Source: Candidatus Planktophila sp. (GTDB lineage: Bacteria; Actinomycetota; Actinomycetes; Nanopelagicales; Nanopelagicaceae). Taken from it: 64,000 bases of DNA. The DNA lies in NCBI GenBank assembly GCA_017858325.1, contig JAFMBT010000001.1, positions 117,137-181,136 on the forward strand, given 5' to 3'. Below are positions 25,518 through 34,768 of this stretch, one piece after another. How positions within the stretch are numbered: the stretch's first letter is position 1; each line of letters starts with the position of its first letter. The translations under genes and the position numbers were made by a program. Under the pieces are notes generated by a model that searched no databases, was not told the origin of the DNA, and worked only from the letters and a program-made list of their open reading frames with translations.

Positions 25518-27116
25518 ATGATCGCAACTACCGCCCTTGAGCTTCGCGCTGGGGCCCGACTCCTTGTTTCTGGAGTCAATGTTCGAATCAATCACGGAGA
25601 TCGCATCGGCTTTGTTGGCCGCAATGGTGCTGGTAAATCAACCCTTGCAAAAGTTCTAGCGGGTGAAACTCTTCCTGCAGGTGGTGCTGTCCAACGCACC
25701 GGCAAGATCGGATATCTCCCTCAGGATCCCCGCACTGGTGAAGATCAAGGCACTGTTATTGAACGAATTTTATCTGCGCGAGATTTAGATCAAATCGCTC
25801 ACCGTATGAAGATGGTAGAAGAAGAGATGGCAACGGCTGAAGGTGAGGCCCTTGAAAAGGCGCTCGATCGTTACACGCGCGTTGATGCAGAATTCACAGC
25901 AGCTGGAGGTTATGCAGCAACTGCTGAAGCCGAAGCAATTGCAACCTCCCTTGGCGTCTCAGAGGCTGTCTTTGGTAATCAATTGGACACACTTTCAGGT
26001 GGTCAACGCCGTCGCATCGAGTTAGCGCGCATCCTTTTCTCGGGAGCCGAAACACTCTTGCTTGATGAGCCAACGAACCACCTTGATGCTGATTCGATTA
26101 TCTGGCTCAGAAATTACCTCTCAAACTATTCAGGTGGCCTTGTCATCATCTCCCACGATGTCAATCTCATCGAAACAGTTGTCAATAAGGTCTTCTATAT
26201 CGATGGTAATCGAAATGTGATCGATGTCTACAACCTAGGCTGGAGACAATATCTTCTACAGCGCGAACAAGATGAACATCGCCGTAAGAAAGAGCGAGCC
26301 AACGCCGAAAAGAAGGCTGAGATATTGCAAAAGCAGGGCGAGAAGATGCGCGCTAAGGCTACTAAGGCAACGGCTGCTCAAGGAATGCTTCGCCGTGCTG
26401 AAAAGTTACGTAGCAGTCTGGAAGATGTTCGCATCAAAGATAAAGTCGCCAAATTACGCTTTCCGACCCCAGCACCATGTGGAAAGACTCCGCTATCGGG
26501 TGAAGAGCTCTCCAAGAACTACGGCTCTTTGGAAATCTTTACCGATGTTTCCTGCGTGATTGATAAAGGTTCTCGCGTTGTGATCTTGGGGCTCAACGGT
26601 GCCGGTAAGACCACTCTTCTTAAAATTCTCGCGAACCAACTTGAATCAGATACCGGCAAAGTCGAACATGGCCACGGATTAAAACTTGGTTATTACGCCC
26701 AGGAGCATGAAATGCTCGATTTCGATCGGACGATTCTAGAAAACATGATGTCTTCTAAAGATGACCTGCGCGAGCCAGAGGCCCGTAACGTCCTTGGTTC
26801 TTTCTTGTTTATTGGTGATGATGTACATAAGCCAGTCAAGGTTCTTTCAGGTGGCGAGCGAACACGTCTTGCTCTTGCCACTCTCGTTGTTTCGGCTGCA
26901 AATGTGCTCTTACTCGATGAGCCAACAAATAACTTAGATCCGGCATCTCGTGAAGAAATCTTGGGCGCACTGGGTGAATATCAAGGCGCGGTAATCATGG
27001 TTTCTCACGATGAAGGAGCTGTACAAGCGCTCAAGCCAGAACGTGTGATCTTGTTGCCTGATGGCGATGAAGATATTTGGAAAGAAGAGTACTTCGACCT
27101 CGTCGCTATCGACTAG
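25518..27116 (+). CDS. ABC-F family ATPase
   Basis: Soluble ATPase with two ABC domains and no membrane segments, a family acting on the ribosome as translation factors or antibiotic-resistance proteins. First domain: Walker A GRNGAGKST near residues 35-43, signature LSGGQRRRIELARIL and Walker B LLLDEPTNHLDADS. A charged linker of about 80 residues (rich in Lys/Glu, around 250-320) follows, then the second Walker A LNGAGKTT, signature LSGGERTRLALA and LLLDEPTNNLDP. I chose the ATG at 25518 (532 residues) because an upstream extension in the same frame has no conserved sequence and overlaps parC. It ends flush against the parE stop. Confidence 0.92.
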   Translation: MIATTALELRAGARLLVSGVNVRINHGDRIGFVGRNGAGKSTLAKVLAGETLPAGGAVQRTGKIGYLPQDPRTGEDQGTVIERILSARDLDQIAHRMKMVEEEMATAEGEALEKALDRYTRVDAEFTAAGGYAATAEAEAIATSLGVSEAVFGNQLDTLSGGQRRRIELARILFSGAETLLLDEPTNHLDADSIIWLRNYLSNYSGGLVIISHDVNLIETVVNKVFYIDGNRNVIDVYNLGWRQYLLQREQDEHRRKKERANAEKKAEILQKQGEKMRAKATKATAAQGMLRRAEKLRSSLEDVRIKDKVAKLRFPTPAPCGKTPLSGEELSKNYGSLEIFTDVSCVIDKGSRVVILGLNGAGKTTLLKILANQLESDTGKVEHGHGLKLGYYAQEHEMLDFDRTILENMMSSKDDLREPEARNVLGSFLFIGDDVHKPVKVLSGGERTRLALATLVVSAANVLLLDEPTNNLDPASREEILGALGEYQGAVIMVSHDEGAVQALKPERVILLPDGDEDIWKEEYFDLVAID

Positions 27117-29222
27117 CTAGGCATCAATTCGGTCGCGGTCAATCTCGGCTGTTGAAATAAACTCTTTACGTGGTGCCACATCATTGCCCATTAAGAGTTC
27201 AAACATCTTCTCAGCAGCTGATGCGTCACTTACGGTGATTCGACGGAGCGTTCTGGCATCTGGCTCCATTGTTGTCTCACGTAGCTGGTCAGCATCCATT
27301 TCACCAAGACCTTTATAGCGCTGAATTGGCTCTTTCCACTTCTTGCCAGCTCTTGTCAGCTCAGCAGTGACCTTCTTCATCTCCTCATCAGAATAGGTAT
27401 AGATGTACTCGCCTTTTTTGCCTCCACCACCCATCGTCTCAATGCGGTGAAGCGGTGGAATTGCAGCAAAGACGCGACCAGCATCAATCATTGGTCGCAT
27501 ATAGCGATAGAGCAAGGTCAGCAAAAGACAGCGGATATGTGCACCATCGACATCAGCATCTGACATCAAGATCACGCGACCATAGCGTGCATCATCTAGC
27601 TCAAATGATTTGCCTGAACCAGCGCCAAGCACCTGGATAATCGATGCGCACTCAGAGTTATCAAGCATCTGTGAGAGCGAGGCCTTTTGTACATTGAGAA
27701 TCTTTCCGCGGATCGGCAAGATTGCCTGGAATTCAGAGTTACGGGCAGCCTTAGTTGTACCTAGCGCTGAATCGCCCTCGACGATAAAGAGTTCTGTGCG
27801 AGTGACATCCTCTGAGCGACAATCAGCTAACTTGGTTGGAAGAGATGAGGATTCGAGAGCGTTCTTGCGACGCTGTAAATCCTTATGGGCACGCGCCGAG
27901 ATTCGCGTACGTGATGCGCCAACGACTTTCTCCATGATCAGCTTGCCGTTTGCTTTCTCAATACGCTTGGACGTTGCAAAGAACTCTTTCAGCTTCTCTG
28001 CCACTACCGCTGAGACGATTCGTGTTGCCGCCGCTGTTCCGAGGACTTCCTTAGTCTGGCCTTCAAATTGTGGCTCTGACATTCGTACGGTGACAACGGC
28101 TGTCATACCTTCCATGACATCGTCTTTGATGACATCTGCTTCATTCTTCTTTAAGAATCCAGCAGAGCGCATCGCTTCATTAAATGCCTTCGTGATCGCT
28201 CGTTCAAAACCAAGAACGTGTGTTCCACCCTTAGGGGTTGCGATGATATTTACGAATGAACGTAGGGTTGTATCAAAGCCCATCCCCCACTTCATGGCGA
28301 TATCAACTTCCATATCGCGCTCAACTTCAGTGGAGACCATATGTCCCTTGTCATCGAGAACTGGAACAGTCTCTTGGTAATGCCCTGTGCCATAGATGCG
28401 AATAACGCTACCAACTGGTTCATCTGGCTGTAAGAAGTCGCAGTACTCAGAAATCCCACCTTTATGGAAAAAACTCTGCGTCGTTGGAACTTTGCTGCGA
28501 TTATCGTTAACGATGATTGTGAGGCCTGGAACTAAAAATGAGGTCTGACGTGCGCGAGCGTAGATATCTTCAATATCGAGCGTTGCCTCTTTGAGGAAGA
28601 TCTGCTTGTCACTCCACCACTTAATGCGTGTGCCTGTGACTTTTGCTGAGACTTTTCCGATGGTGCGAAGTCCCGATTGTGGAGTGAAATCTGCCTTCGG
28701 ACCTTCTCCATCAAATATTCCTGCTTCGCCACGACGAAATGACATCCAGTAAATCTTGCCGTTGCGGTCAACCTCGGCATCAAGGCGTTCGGCGAGTGCA
28801 TTAACAACCGATGCACCTACACCATGGAGTCCACCAGATGCTGCATAAGATCCCCCACCAAATTTTCCACCAGCATGCAACTTGGTCAGCACAACCTCAA
28901 CACCTGTAAGTCCAGTCTTTGGTTCTTTATCGACTGGAATTCCACGACCATCATCGTGAACTTCTACCGACCCATCTGCCTCTAAATTGATATCGATTTT
29001 CTTGCAATGTCCAGCGAGCGCCTCATCTACTGCATTATCAATAATTTCCCAGAGGCAGTGCATCAGTCCACGCGAATCGGTGGAGCCAACATACATTCCA
29101 GGACGCTTACGAACTGCATCAAGGCCCTCTAGGACTGCGAGATCTTTGGCAGTATATGAATCGATCACTTCACCTGGGGCGTTGAGATCGAGCTTGTCAC
29201 TCGGATCTTTTTTTGCAACCAT
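27117..29222 (-). CDS. parE: Topoisomerase IV subunit B
   Basis: ATPase subunit of type IIA topoisomerase, 701 residues. GHKL motifs are EIIDNAVDEALAGHC (near residues 59-73), VHDDGRGIPVD, and GGLHGVGASVVNAL (near 129-142). The Toprim domain has ELFIVEGDSALG and ILMSDADVDGAHIRCLLLTLLYR. The C-terminal part includes RYKGLGEMDADQL. The start ATG is at 29220-29222. The sequence VRKRPGMYVGSTDSRGLMHCLWE is the ParE/GyrB N-terminal arm. ParE rather than GyrB is preferred for its neighbourhood with sigA and the DUF7455 gene, the usual actinobacterial parE location. Convergent with ABC-F with no intergenic base. Confidence 0.93.
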   Translation of the reverse strand: MVAKKDPSDKLDLNAPGEVIDSYTAKDLAVLEGLDAVRKRPGMYVGSTDSRGLMHCLWEIIDNAVDEALAGHCKKIDINLEADGSVEVHDDGRGIPVDKEPKTGLTGVEVVLTKLHAGGKFGGGSYAASGGLHGVGASVVNALAERLDAEVDRNGKIYWMSFRRGEAGIFDGEGPKADFTPQSGLRTIGKVSAKVTGTRIKWWSDKQIFLKEATLDIEDIYARARQTSFLVPGLTIIVNDNRSKVPTTQSFFHKGGISEYCDFLQPDEPVGSVIRIYGTGHYQETVPVLDDKGHMVSTEVERDMEVDIAMKWGMGFDTTLRSFVNIIATPKGGTHVLGFERAITKAFNEAMRSAGFLKKNEADVIKDDVMEGMTAVVTVRMSEPQFEGQTKEVLGTAAATRIVSAVVAEKLKEFFATSKRIEKANGKLIMEKVVGASRTRISARAHKDLQRRKNALESSSLPTKLADCRSEDVTRTELFIVEGDSALGTTKAARNSEFQAILPIRGKILNVQKASLSQMLDNSECASIIQVLGAGSGKSFELDDARYGRVILMSDADVDGAHIRCLLLTLLYRYMRPMIDAGRVFAAIPPLHRIETMGGGGKKGEYIYTYSDEEMKKVTAELTRAGKKWKEPIQRYKGLGEMDADQLRETTMEPDARTLRRITVSDASAAEKMFELLMGNDVAPRKEFISTAEIDRDRIDA

Positions 29223-29410
29223 GGGGGCAAAGGTTAGCCAGCCAATAGTGCGGTGGTGCGCAAGCGCGCCGAGGAGATCTCATCTAGTGGGAAATCTACC
29301 CTCAGGGTGTGAGATATCTATCGAAATTGAAGAAATTTCTACCAAATCAACAGGCGGGGAATATTTCTTAGTGGCATGATGTTCCATACAAGTAGCGAAC
29401 AAACGCTAGC

Positions 29411-29425
29411 TCACCACCGTGGTGA
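29411..29425. promoter_or_regulatory. 15-bp palindrome upstream of the DUF7455 gene
   Basis: TCACCAC-C-GTGGTGA is a perfect inverted repeat with 7-bp arms, 27 bases before the start at 29452, inside a 229-base gap between divergent parE and the DUF7455 gene. It could be an operator or a small hairpin in the leader. Apart from this and the AAGGAGAG ribosome-binding site I see no other clear signal in the gap. Confidence 0.4.
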
Positions 29426-29451
29426 TCTATAGGCGATGTAAGGAGAGAGCG

Positions 29452-29661
29452 ATGACCGAGCAAGTTTTCCTCGAAACCACACCTCTAAGTGCCCTCGATC
29501 GATGTGATCGATGTGGAGCGCAGGCCTATGTGCGCGCTATCTTACTTACGGGTGGTGAGCTCTTGTTCTGTGCACACCACGGTAAGGAATATGCAGAGAA
29601 GCTCAAGACTGTCGCAGCAAAGATTCAAGATGAATCGCAGAAGCTGGTCGAAAGTAAGTAA
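29452..29661 (+). CDS. DUF7455 zinc-ribbon-like small protein
   Basis: Protein of 69 residues. The start at 29452 is fixed by AAGGAGAG about 6 bases upstream and by the conserved opening TEQVFLETTPLSALDRCDRCGAQ; an in-frame upstream ATG at 29419 adds 11 unrelated residues. A Cys-x2-Cys pair (DRCDRCGAQ) and a second Cys-x2-His (FCAHHGKEY) could bind one zinc ion. The C-terminus is a charged helix. Proteins of this type sit next to sigA or parE in many Actinobacteria; their function is not known to me. Convergent with sigA, 12 bases apart. Confidence 0.85.
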   Translation: MTEQVFLETTPLSALDRCDRCGAQAYVRAILLTGGELLFCAHHGKEYAEKLKTVAAKIQDESQKLVESK

Positions 29662-29673
29662 ACGCTGCTGCTT

Positions 29674-31581
29674 TTAATCCAGATAGTCGCGCAGTGATTG
29701 CGAACGAGATGGATGGCGCAGTTTAGACATCGTCTTTGATTCGATCTGACGAATACGCTCACGAGTAACTCCGTGAACCTTTCCAATCTCATCAAGAGTC
29801 TTTGGCTGTCCATCAGTAAGTCCGTATCTAGCCTTGATCACATCTGCCTCACGCTGTGTCAGGCCTCCAAGAACCTGCATCAACTGTTCCTGCAAGATGG
29901 TGAAAGTTACTGACTCTTCTGGCTTAACCGCCTCAGAATCTTCAATCAGATCTCCGAACTCAGAATCACCTTCCTCACCCAACGGTGTGTGAAGTGAAAT
30001 TGGTTCACGTCCATACTTTTGAACCTCGACAACCTTTTCAGGAGTCATATCGAGCTCTTTCGCCAACTCTTCTGGCGTTGGTTCACGACCAAGATCTTGC
30101 AGCATCTGGCGCTGCACACGTGCAAGTTTATTAATGACTTCAACCATGTGTACTGGAATACGTATAGTGCGAGCTTGGTCTGCCATCGCTCGGGTAATCG
30201 CCTGGCGAATCCACCATGTTGCATATGTCGAGAATTTAAATCCCTTGGTGTAATCAAACTTTTCCACTGCGCGAATCAAACCTAGGTTTCCTTCTTGGAT
30301 TAGATCCAAGAAGAGCATTCCGCGTCCGGTGTAGCGCTTGGCAAGAGATACGACAAGGCGAAGGTTGGCCTCAAGCAGGTGGTTCTTGGCACGCTTTCCA
30401 TCTTCAACGATCCACTCAAGTTCGCGCTTGAGTTTCTTTTCAATTTTCTTCTCTGTTGCTAACTTCTCCTCGGCAAAGAGTCCAGCTTCCATACGTGTTG
30501 CGAGCTCAACTTCAAGCTCTGCATTAAGGAGTGCGACGCGACCAATCTGCTTGAGGTAATCCTTTACTGGATCTGCAGTTGCACCGGCAGTCATCACCAT
30601 CTGCTCTGGTGGCAAGTGCTTAATTTCGGTCTGAATGCGACGGGCCTCTGCATTAAAGATGTCGTATAGCTCTTCAACGTTGCTGAGATAGCCCTGTGTG
30701 ATCGCCTCTGCGATAACCCGAGCACCCTTTTCAGTGAAGTTATTCATCGATAACTGCTGTTGAACTTGGCGGAATGTCAACGCCTTAGCATCGGCGGGAT
30801 CAACGTTGCCCTTACCGATATATGGATGGTTTGACTTCTTGGCACTAATTGCCTCGAGCACGATATTTACATTTGCAAGGTCTTTCTTATGCTTTGCTCG
30901 TTCAGTCTTTTCGCTCTCATCCTCTTCTGCATCAGAATCCTGAAGAATAAAGGAGCCATCTTCGACCTTTATATCGTCTACCAGGTTGACCACGCGTGCC
31001 TCAGATGGCTTAGCGCCTTCTTCTGCTTCAACAATTTCTAATACATCTGCTACAAGCTTGTTGACATCTTCGAGTTCGACCTCTTCCAGCTCAACTTCTT
31101 CACCATCAATATTGGTAACAACTGTCTTTCCAGCAGCAACGGCTGCCACTGGCGCAGCCACTTCCTTCGGCTTAATCAGATCCCACTCAACTTTCTTCAA
31201 GACGCGATTGGGTGTTCCTAGCCCCTTCTTGCGAAGTGTTTCAATCAATTGTGGAACTGTGATCGCCAGTGCGCGCGCTTCGTCTACTAAATCTCTATCT
31301 ACCTTCTTTGGAATTCGGCCGAGAGAAGTAACACCGCGTGACTCAAGTTCGGTGAGGACTTCCTTCTGGCGCGAGACAGCATTTTTGGCATCAGAGAGCA
31401 ATTGAACATCTTTAGCGTCGAGAACTTTCTTCAACTCAATTTTGGCAGGGGCCTTCTTCGCTGCAGCTTTCTTGGCAGGCGCTTTTTTAGCTACCGCTTT
31501 CTTGGCAGGGGCCTTCTTCGCTGCAGCTTTCTTCACCGCAGACTTCTTCGCCTTGTTTTTGAGCGCACTAATTACAGCCAC
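29674..31581 (-). CDS. sigA: Primary RNA polymerase sigma factor (RpoD/HrdB type)
   Basis: Housekeeping sigma-70 factor, 635 residues. The first 50 residues are almost only Lys, Ala and Pro ([12 protein letters not shown] repeats), a histone H1-like tail. Two similar segments follow ([29 protein letters not shown] and a relative ending [15 protein letters not shown]), then an acidic region to about residue 235. Conserved regions: 1.2 ([17 protein letters not shown], near 343), 2 ([39 protein letters not shown] and [16 protein letters not shown]), 3, and 4 ([20 protein letters not shown]). The start is GTG at 31579-31581 with AAAGGA nine bases upstream. Confidence 0.95.
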   Translation of the reverse strand: MAVISALKNKAKKSAVKKAAAKKAPAKKAVAKKAPAKKAAAKKAPAKIELKKVLDAKDVQLLSDAKNAVSRQKEVLTELESRGVTSLGRIPKKVDRDLVDEARALAITVPQLIETLRKKGLGTPNRVLKKVEWDLIKPKEVAAPVAAVAAGKTVVTNIDGEEVELEEVELEDVNKLVADVLEIVEAEEGAKPSEARVVNLVDDIKVEDGSFILQDSDAEEDESEKTERAKHKKDLANVNIVLEAISAKKSNHPYIGKGNVDPADAKALTFRQVQQQLSMNNFTEKGARVIAEAITQGYLSNVEELYDIFNAEARRIQTEIKHLPPEQMVMTAGATADPVKDYLKQIGRVALLNAELEVELATRMEAGLFAEEKLATEKKIEKKLKRELEWIVEDGKRAKNHLLEANLRLVVSLAKRYTGRGMLFLDLIQEGNLGLIRAVEKFDYTKGFKFSTYATWWIRQAITRAMADQARTIRIPVHMVEVINKLARVQRQMLQDLGREPTPEELAKELDMTPEKVVEVQKYGREPISLHTPLGEEGDSEFGDLIEDSEAVKPEESVTFTILQEQLMQVLGGLTQREADVIKARYGLTDGQPKTLDEIGKVHGVTRERIRQIESKTMSKLRHPSRSQSLRDYLD

Positions 31582-31645
31582 AATTGTCCTTTGTTTTTGT
31601 CGCGACTTCTAAAATTTTCTTTTTGAAAACCGCGCGAAGTGATAC

Positions 31646-32740
31646 CTATATTATACCGCGAATTGCCGCTGTCATCGCCTCAGATTCGACTAAAAAGCCG
31701 TCATGGCCAAAATCTGAGGAGATTGTGACCAACTTTTTCGCCTGTGGTACCAGATCTGCAATCTCAACCTGAAGGCGGGGTGGAAACAACCGATCGGTAT
31801 CGATGGAGACCACTAGGACGGGAATAGTGATGGCACGTAAAGCCTCAACCACTCCTCCACGGTTTCGTCCCACATCGTGGGAGTTCATCGCCTCGGTCAG
31901 GACGATATAGGTGTTGGCATCAAAGCGCTGGGCTAATTTGCGAGCTTGGTGGTCGAGATAGGACTCAACAGCATAGCGCCCCGTGTCATCTCCCTGTAGC
32001 TCGCGACCAAAGCGCACATCCATCTCTGACTCGGTGCGATAAGTCAGGTGAGCAATCCGACGCGCGATTCCCATTCCATCGATAGGGCCACGCCCTTGTT
32101 CGTAATAATCTCCGCCGGAAAAATATGGATCATTTTTAATTGCTCGAATCTGAATTGATGCCGTACCAATTTGATCTCCTGTGGCGACGGCCGATGATCC
32201 AATTGTGCAGATCGACTCAACGCGATCTGGGTGATCGATCGCCCATTCCAGCGATCGCATTCCACCCAGCGATGGTCCGACTGCTAAGACATATTTCTTA
32301 ATTCCTATCGCATCGCTAAAGGCAATCTCTGCGGCAACCATGTCGCGAATAGTCAGTGCTGGGAAACGAGATCCATATCGTTTTCCATCGGGTGCGATGC
32401 TAGATGGACCAGTGCTCCCCTGACATCCGCCGATGACATTTGGGCAGATGATGAAGTATTTATCGCTATCAAATGCCAGTCCAGGGCCGACCATTGCTGG
32501 CCACCATCCTGGAACATCTGACCAACCGGTCATTGCATGCTGAATCAGAATCGCGTTATCACCAGCAGAGTTGAGCTTTCCCCATGTCTGATATGCAATA
32601 GTGATATCGGTAAGGGTCTCGCCGTTCTCTAATTCAAGGGAGCCGATTGAGATGAATTTACGTTCGCCTGGATCATAACTTTCCAGCCAAGCGCCGGTGA
32701 CCTCTGGTGAGAGAGTCTTCTTACTAGATGGGGTACTCAT
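31646..32740 (-). CDS. metX: Homoserine O-acetyltransferase
   Basis: Alpha/beta-hydrolase that acetylates (or succinylates) L-homoserine in methionine synthesis. Motifs: LIQHAMTGWSDVPGWWP (oxyanion region, near residues 64-80), nucleophile Ser in VGPSLGGMRSLEWA (near 152-165), and catalytic His in SDFGHDGFLVE close to the C-terminus. Length of 364 residues is typical. AAGGA lies 7 to 8 bases before the ATG. A SAM-IV riboswitch fills the leader, which matches a methionine-pathway role. No metY gene is adjacent. Confidence 0.94.
   Translation of the reverse strand: MSTPSSKKTLSPEVTGAWLESYDPGERKFISIGSLELENGETLTDITIAYQTWGKLNSAGDNAILIQHAMTGWSDVPGWWPAMVGPGLAFDSDKYFIICPNVIGGCQGSTGPSSIAPDGKRYGSRFPALTIRDMVAAEIAFSDAIGIKKYVLAVGPSLGGMRSLEWAIDHPDRVESICTIGSSAVATGDQIGTASIQIRAIKNDPYFSGGDYYEQGRGPIDGMGIARRIAHLTYRTESEMDVRFGRELQGDDTGRYAVESYLDHQARKLAQRFDANTYIVLTEAMNSHDVGRNRGGVVEALRAITIPVLVVSIDTDRLFPPRLQVEIADLVPQAKKLVTISSDFGHDGFLVESEAMTAAIRGII
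31650..31655 (-). promoter_or_regulatory. Consensus -10 element upstream of sigA
   Basis: On the minus strand TATAAT stands about 69 bases before the sigA GTG, overlapping the last codons of metX. It is the best consensus -10 hexamer near this gene; no good -35 is seen. It would give sigA its own promoter independent of the SAM-regulated metX transcript. Confidence 0.45.
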
Positions 32741-32750
32741 AGGAATCCTT

Positions 32751-32880
32751 CACGCACTTGCACAGTTAGGTAATGTGCCTGGTCGTCACCCAGAAGCACC
32801 CCACCGCGGTGGAGGGTTGCCGTCTAGAAAGCCGGGGCTTTTAAATACCGATCAAGGTATTCGTTCTAGAACTCGTGACC
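32751..32880 (-). ncRNA. SAM-IV riboswitch with an extra hairpin
   Basis: S-adenosylmethionine-sensing leader of metX, of the type known mainly from Actinobacteria. On the minus strand it starts GGTCACGAG (32880-32872) and closes with GACGACCAGG (about 32788-32778). Between are AAGCCCCGGCTT, then CGGCAACCCTCC, CCGCGGTGGGGTGC and GGGTGACGACC, which match the known aptamer core almost base for base. A further hairpin GCACA/TGTGC (32760-32778) precedes the AAGGA ribosome-binding site, so control is probably at translation start. One addition relative to the form I know is a perfect 6-bp hairpin AATACC/GGTATT at 32844-32861 inserted inside the second stem. Confidence 0.93.
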
Positions 32881-32914
32881 GACCCATATCCTAACGCACG
32901 AGTTGCACTCTGAT

Positions 32915-33910
32915 CTAGTTTCCAAAAATCCCGGCTGTGACCTTGGGATGTAACTCGCTGCGCATTCCGGCAAAGGAGTGTGGGGGCCATCCGGCGCTAA
33001 AGACTCGCTGTAGCAAGGTGGCAAGTGAGTATGTGGGGGCATCATCAAAGGCTCGTACCAGGGCGGCCTTGGCCAGTGCTCCATCTCCTGACTCGTAGGC
33101 GATAGCTGCAGCCAGTGTGGCTACAGGTGCCACATATCCTGTTGGGGCAGATCGCAGTAGGTGAAGCCACATCGTGCGATACGCGATCATGCTCTCCTCG
33201 TCATGGCTACCCAAGGCAAAATCGCGCACTTGAATATCACTTAAGCGCCCGAGAACGTGTGCAATTAAATCTTGGTCCGATGAAATTCCATGGGCGATGA
33301 AATCATTGGCTAAGTCAATCACCGCCGTTGCACCATCTCGTTGACTTTCATTGAGTTCAGGTGATGCTGGATCAACGAAAGATTTGCTCACGCGATCAAG
33401 CCATGATCTTTCATAGGACAGAAGATTCGATCGCACTGAACCCCCGAGATCTTCATAGCTTGCAAAAGGCATCGGATGTCCGGCAACAACGCTTTCGGCT
33501 GCGATTCTTGATGAATCAAGAGGCGGAACCGGCCGCCCTTCGATAGGACAACACGTAATGTCATGACAGAGAAGAGATCTAAAGTATCCATCTGCAATAA
33601 GTATAGATTCATAGATTGCAATCCCAGCCCTTGACAGCGCTGCAGTGGTTTGCGCAAGAACACGATCACCATCTGATTGGTTTTGACGCTGATAGAGAAC
33701 TATTAGCGCACCTTCTGCTCCATCGGTTGAGCAATGTGCTGCCATCGCATCGTAGAAGGTTTCATCCTGAAGTATCGGGTAATCCACTCGCATTGCCATT
33801 CCGACTCCATCATCTTTGATTGAGACTAATACGAGTGAATCTGTTGGATGATATCCAATCAGAAATGGAATTGCGGCAAATAAGTCGTGCGGGCTAGTAA
33901 GAGTTGTCAT
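32915..33910 (-). CDS. DUF4192 domain protein
   Basis: Protein of 331 residues of an actinobacterial family of unknown function. It begins with the typical LTSPHDLFAAIPFLIGYHPTDSLVLVSI (longer motif at residues 3-30), followed by about 110 residues of alternating strands and helices, and a C-terminal helical half with an ALAKAALVRAFDDAPTYSLA segment typical of the family. No catalytic motif or membrane segment is seen. The stop lies 35 bases from the start of the SAM-IV element, so the gene is a separate unit upstream of metX or reads into its leader. The PKD-protein gene lies 6 bases upstream. Confidence 0.85.
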   Translation of the reverse strand: MTTLTSPHDLFAAIPFLIGYHPTDSLVLVSIKDDGVGMAMRVDYPILQDETFYDAMAAHCSTDGAEGALIVLYQRQNQSDGDRVLAQTTAALSRAGIAIYESILIADGYFRSLLCHDITCCPIEGRPVPPLDSSRIAAESVVAGHPMPFASYEDLGGSVRSNLLSYERSWLDRVSKSFVDPASPELNESQRDGATAVIDLANDFIAHGISSDQDLIAHVLGRLSDIQVRDFALGSHDEESMIAYRTMWLHLLRSAPTGYVAPVATLAAAIAYESGDGALAKAALVRAFDDAPTYSLATLLQRVFSAGWPPHSFAGMRSELHPKVTAGIFGN

Positions 33911-33916
33911 GCGAGC

Positions 33917-34690
33917 TCAATTCTTAAATCGGGTTGGGGAGTTAACGACTGTGATCATGACAATTGATGTCGTCTTGACTGTTCCTGTAATGGCACGGGT
34001 CTGCGCATTATGTGTGTAGGTACCATTCCATGTACTGACTAGGGTGATTACATATGTTCCTGCCTGGCTGTACGTATGTTGAATCTTTCCGTTAGGAAAT
34101 GGCGCGCCAAGATCGGTGGTAGATAGAAATGTTCCATCACCAAATGACCATGTAAAACTTGGTCTAAGTGCGACATCAACTATCTCTCCCACTATTTTGA
34201 CCTGAGTCATAAAAGAGGTGGGTAAATCAGTCCACATATAGACTGGAACTCCAACGAGTGGCTCATATTCGGGTTGATAAGCAATCCCCGCGGTGGGAAG
34301 TGATTTGATTAATCGATCAGTAAGAGATGCTGTTTGTGTCACAAGAGGCTGTGGTGTTGGTCTGCTCTTCTTTGGTATCGCCTTTTTGACGACGGGAGGC
34401 TTAGCTACCACCTTTGGTTTGGTTGGCTTTGGTTTGGTTGGCTTTGGTTTGGTTGGCTTTGGTTTCACCGGCGCCGCTTTACTAGGTGTCGGCTTCTTTG
34501 TTACTTGAGGTGTCGATTTGGGAGCAGTTGTACTGCTGCCACCTTTGCGACCTTCAATGATGATCTTTCCATCTTGGGTATATACATCAACACAGACGGT
34601 TGATTGGCATTCCTCTGCATGAACTGCAGTAGGAGATAAGAGCGCGATGGTGACGATGAAGCCGATAGCAATTGATGAGAACTTTTTCAT
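33917..34690 (-). CDS. Secreted PKD-domain protein with Lys-Pro-Thr linker
   Basis: Protein of 257 residues, probably exported. A signal peptide is clear at residues 1 to about 25 (MKKF, hydrophobic core, AVHAEEC); the Cys after the cleavage region is not in a lipobox. Residues about 55-110 are a Lys/Pro/Thr-rich linker with KPKPT repeats that could contact the wall. The C-terminal half (about 150-250) has a PKD fold signature FTWSFGDGTFLST and IQHTYSQAGTYVITL. No enzymatic motif is seen, so a surface adhesin or scaffold is possible. TAGCGT six bases before the ATG suggests a leaderless message. No specific function recognised. Confidence 0.82.
   Translation of the reverse strand: MKKFSSIAIGFIVTIALLSPTAVHAEECQSTVCVDVYTQDGKIIIEGRKGGSSTTAPKSTPQVTKKPTPSKAAPVKPKPTKPKPTKPKPTKPKVVAKPPVVKKAIPKKSRPTPQPLVTQTASLTDRLIKSLPTAGIAYQPEYEPLVGVPVYMWTDLPTSFMTQVKIVGEIVDVALRPSFTWSFGDGTFLSTTDLGAPFPNGKIQHTYSQAGTYVITLVSTWNGTYTHNAQTRAITGTVKTTSIVMITVVNSPTRFKN
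34410..34469 (-). repeat. 15-bp tandem repeats encoding the KPKPT linker
   Basis: The plus-strand unit GGCTTTGGTTTGGTT occurs twice exactly at 34425 and 34440, with imperfect copies on both sides. It encodes the Lys-Pro-Lys-Pro-Thr repeats of the secreted protein. Near-identity suggests recent slippage. Confidence 0.85.
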
Positions 34691-34768
34691 GTGGGCACGC
34701 TAGAAGCGCGGACTGCCAATAATGGCTCCTCTTGAGCGATCTGTGGATGGATATGGCAATCTAGGGCT

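Noticed and set aside
25460..25520. Frameshift explaining the short ParC
   Set aside because: The stop follows the end of the core domain and no CTD-like sequence is found in any frame before or within the next gene.
27455..28380. Long plus-strand open frames inside parE
   Set aside because: They are antisense shadows of a well conserved gene, with no ribosome-binding site or family resemblance.
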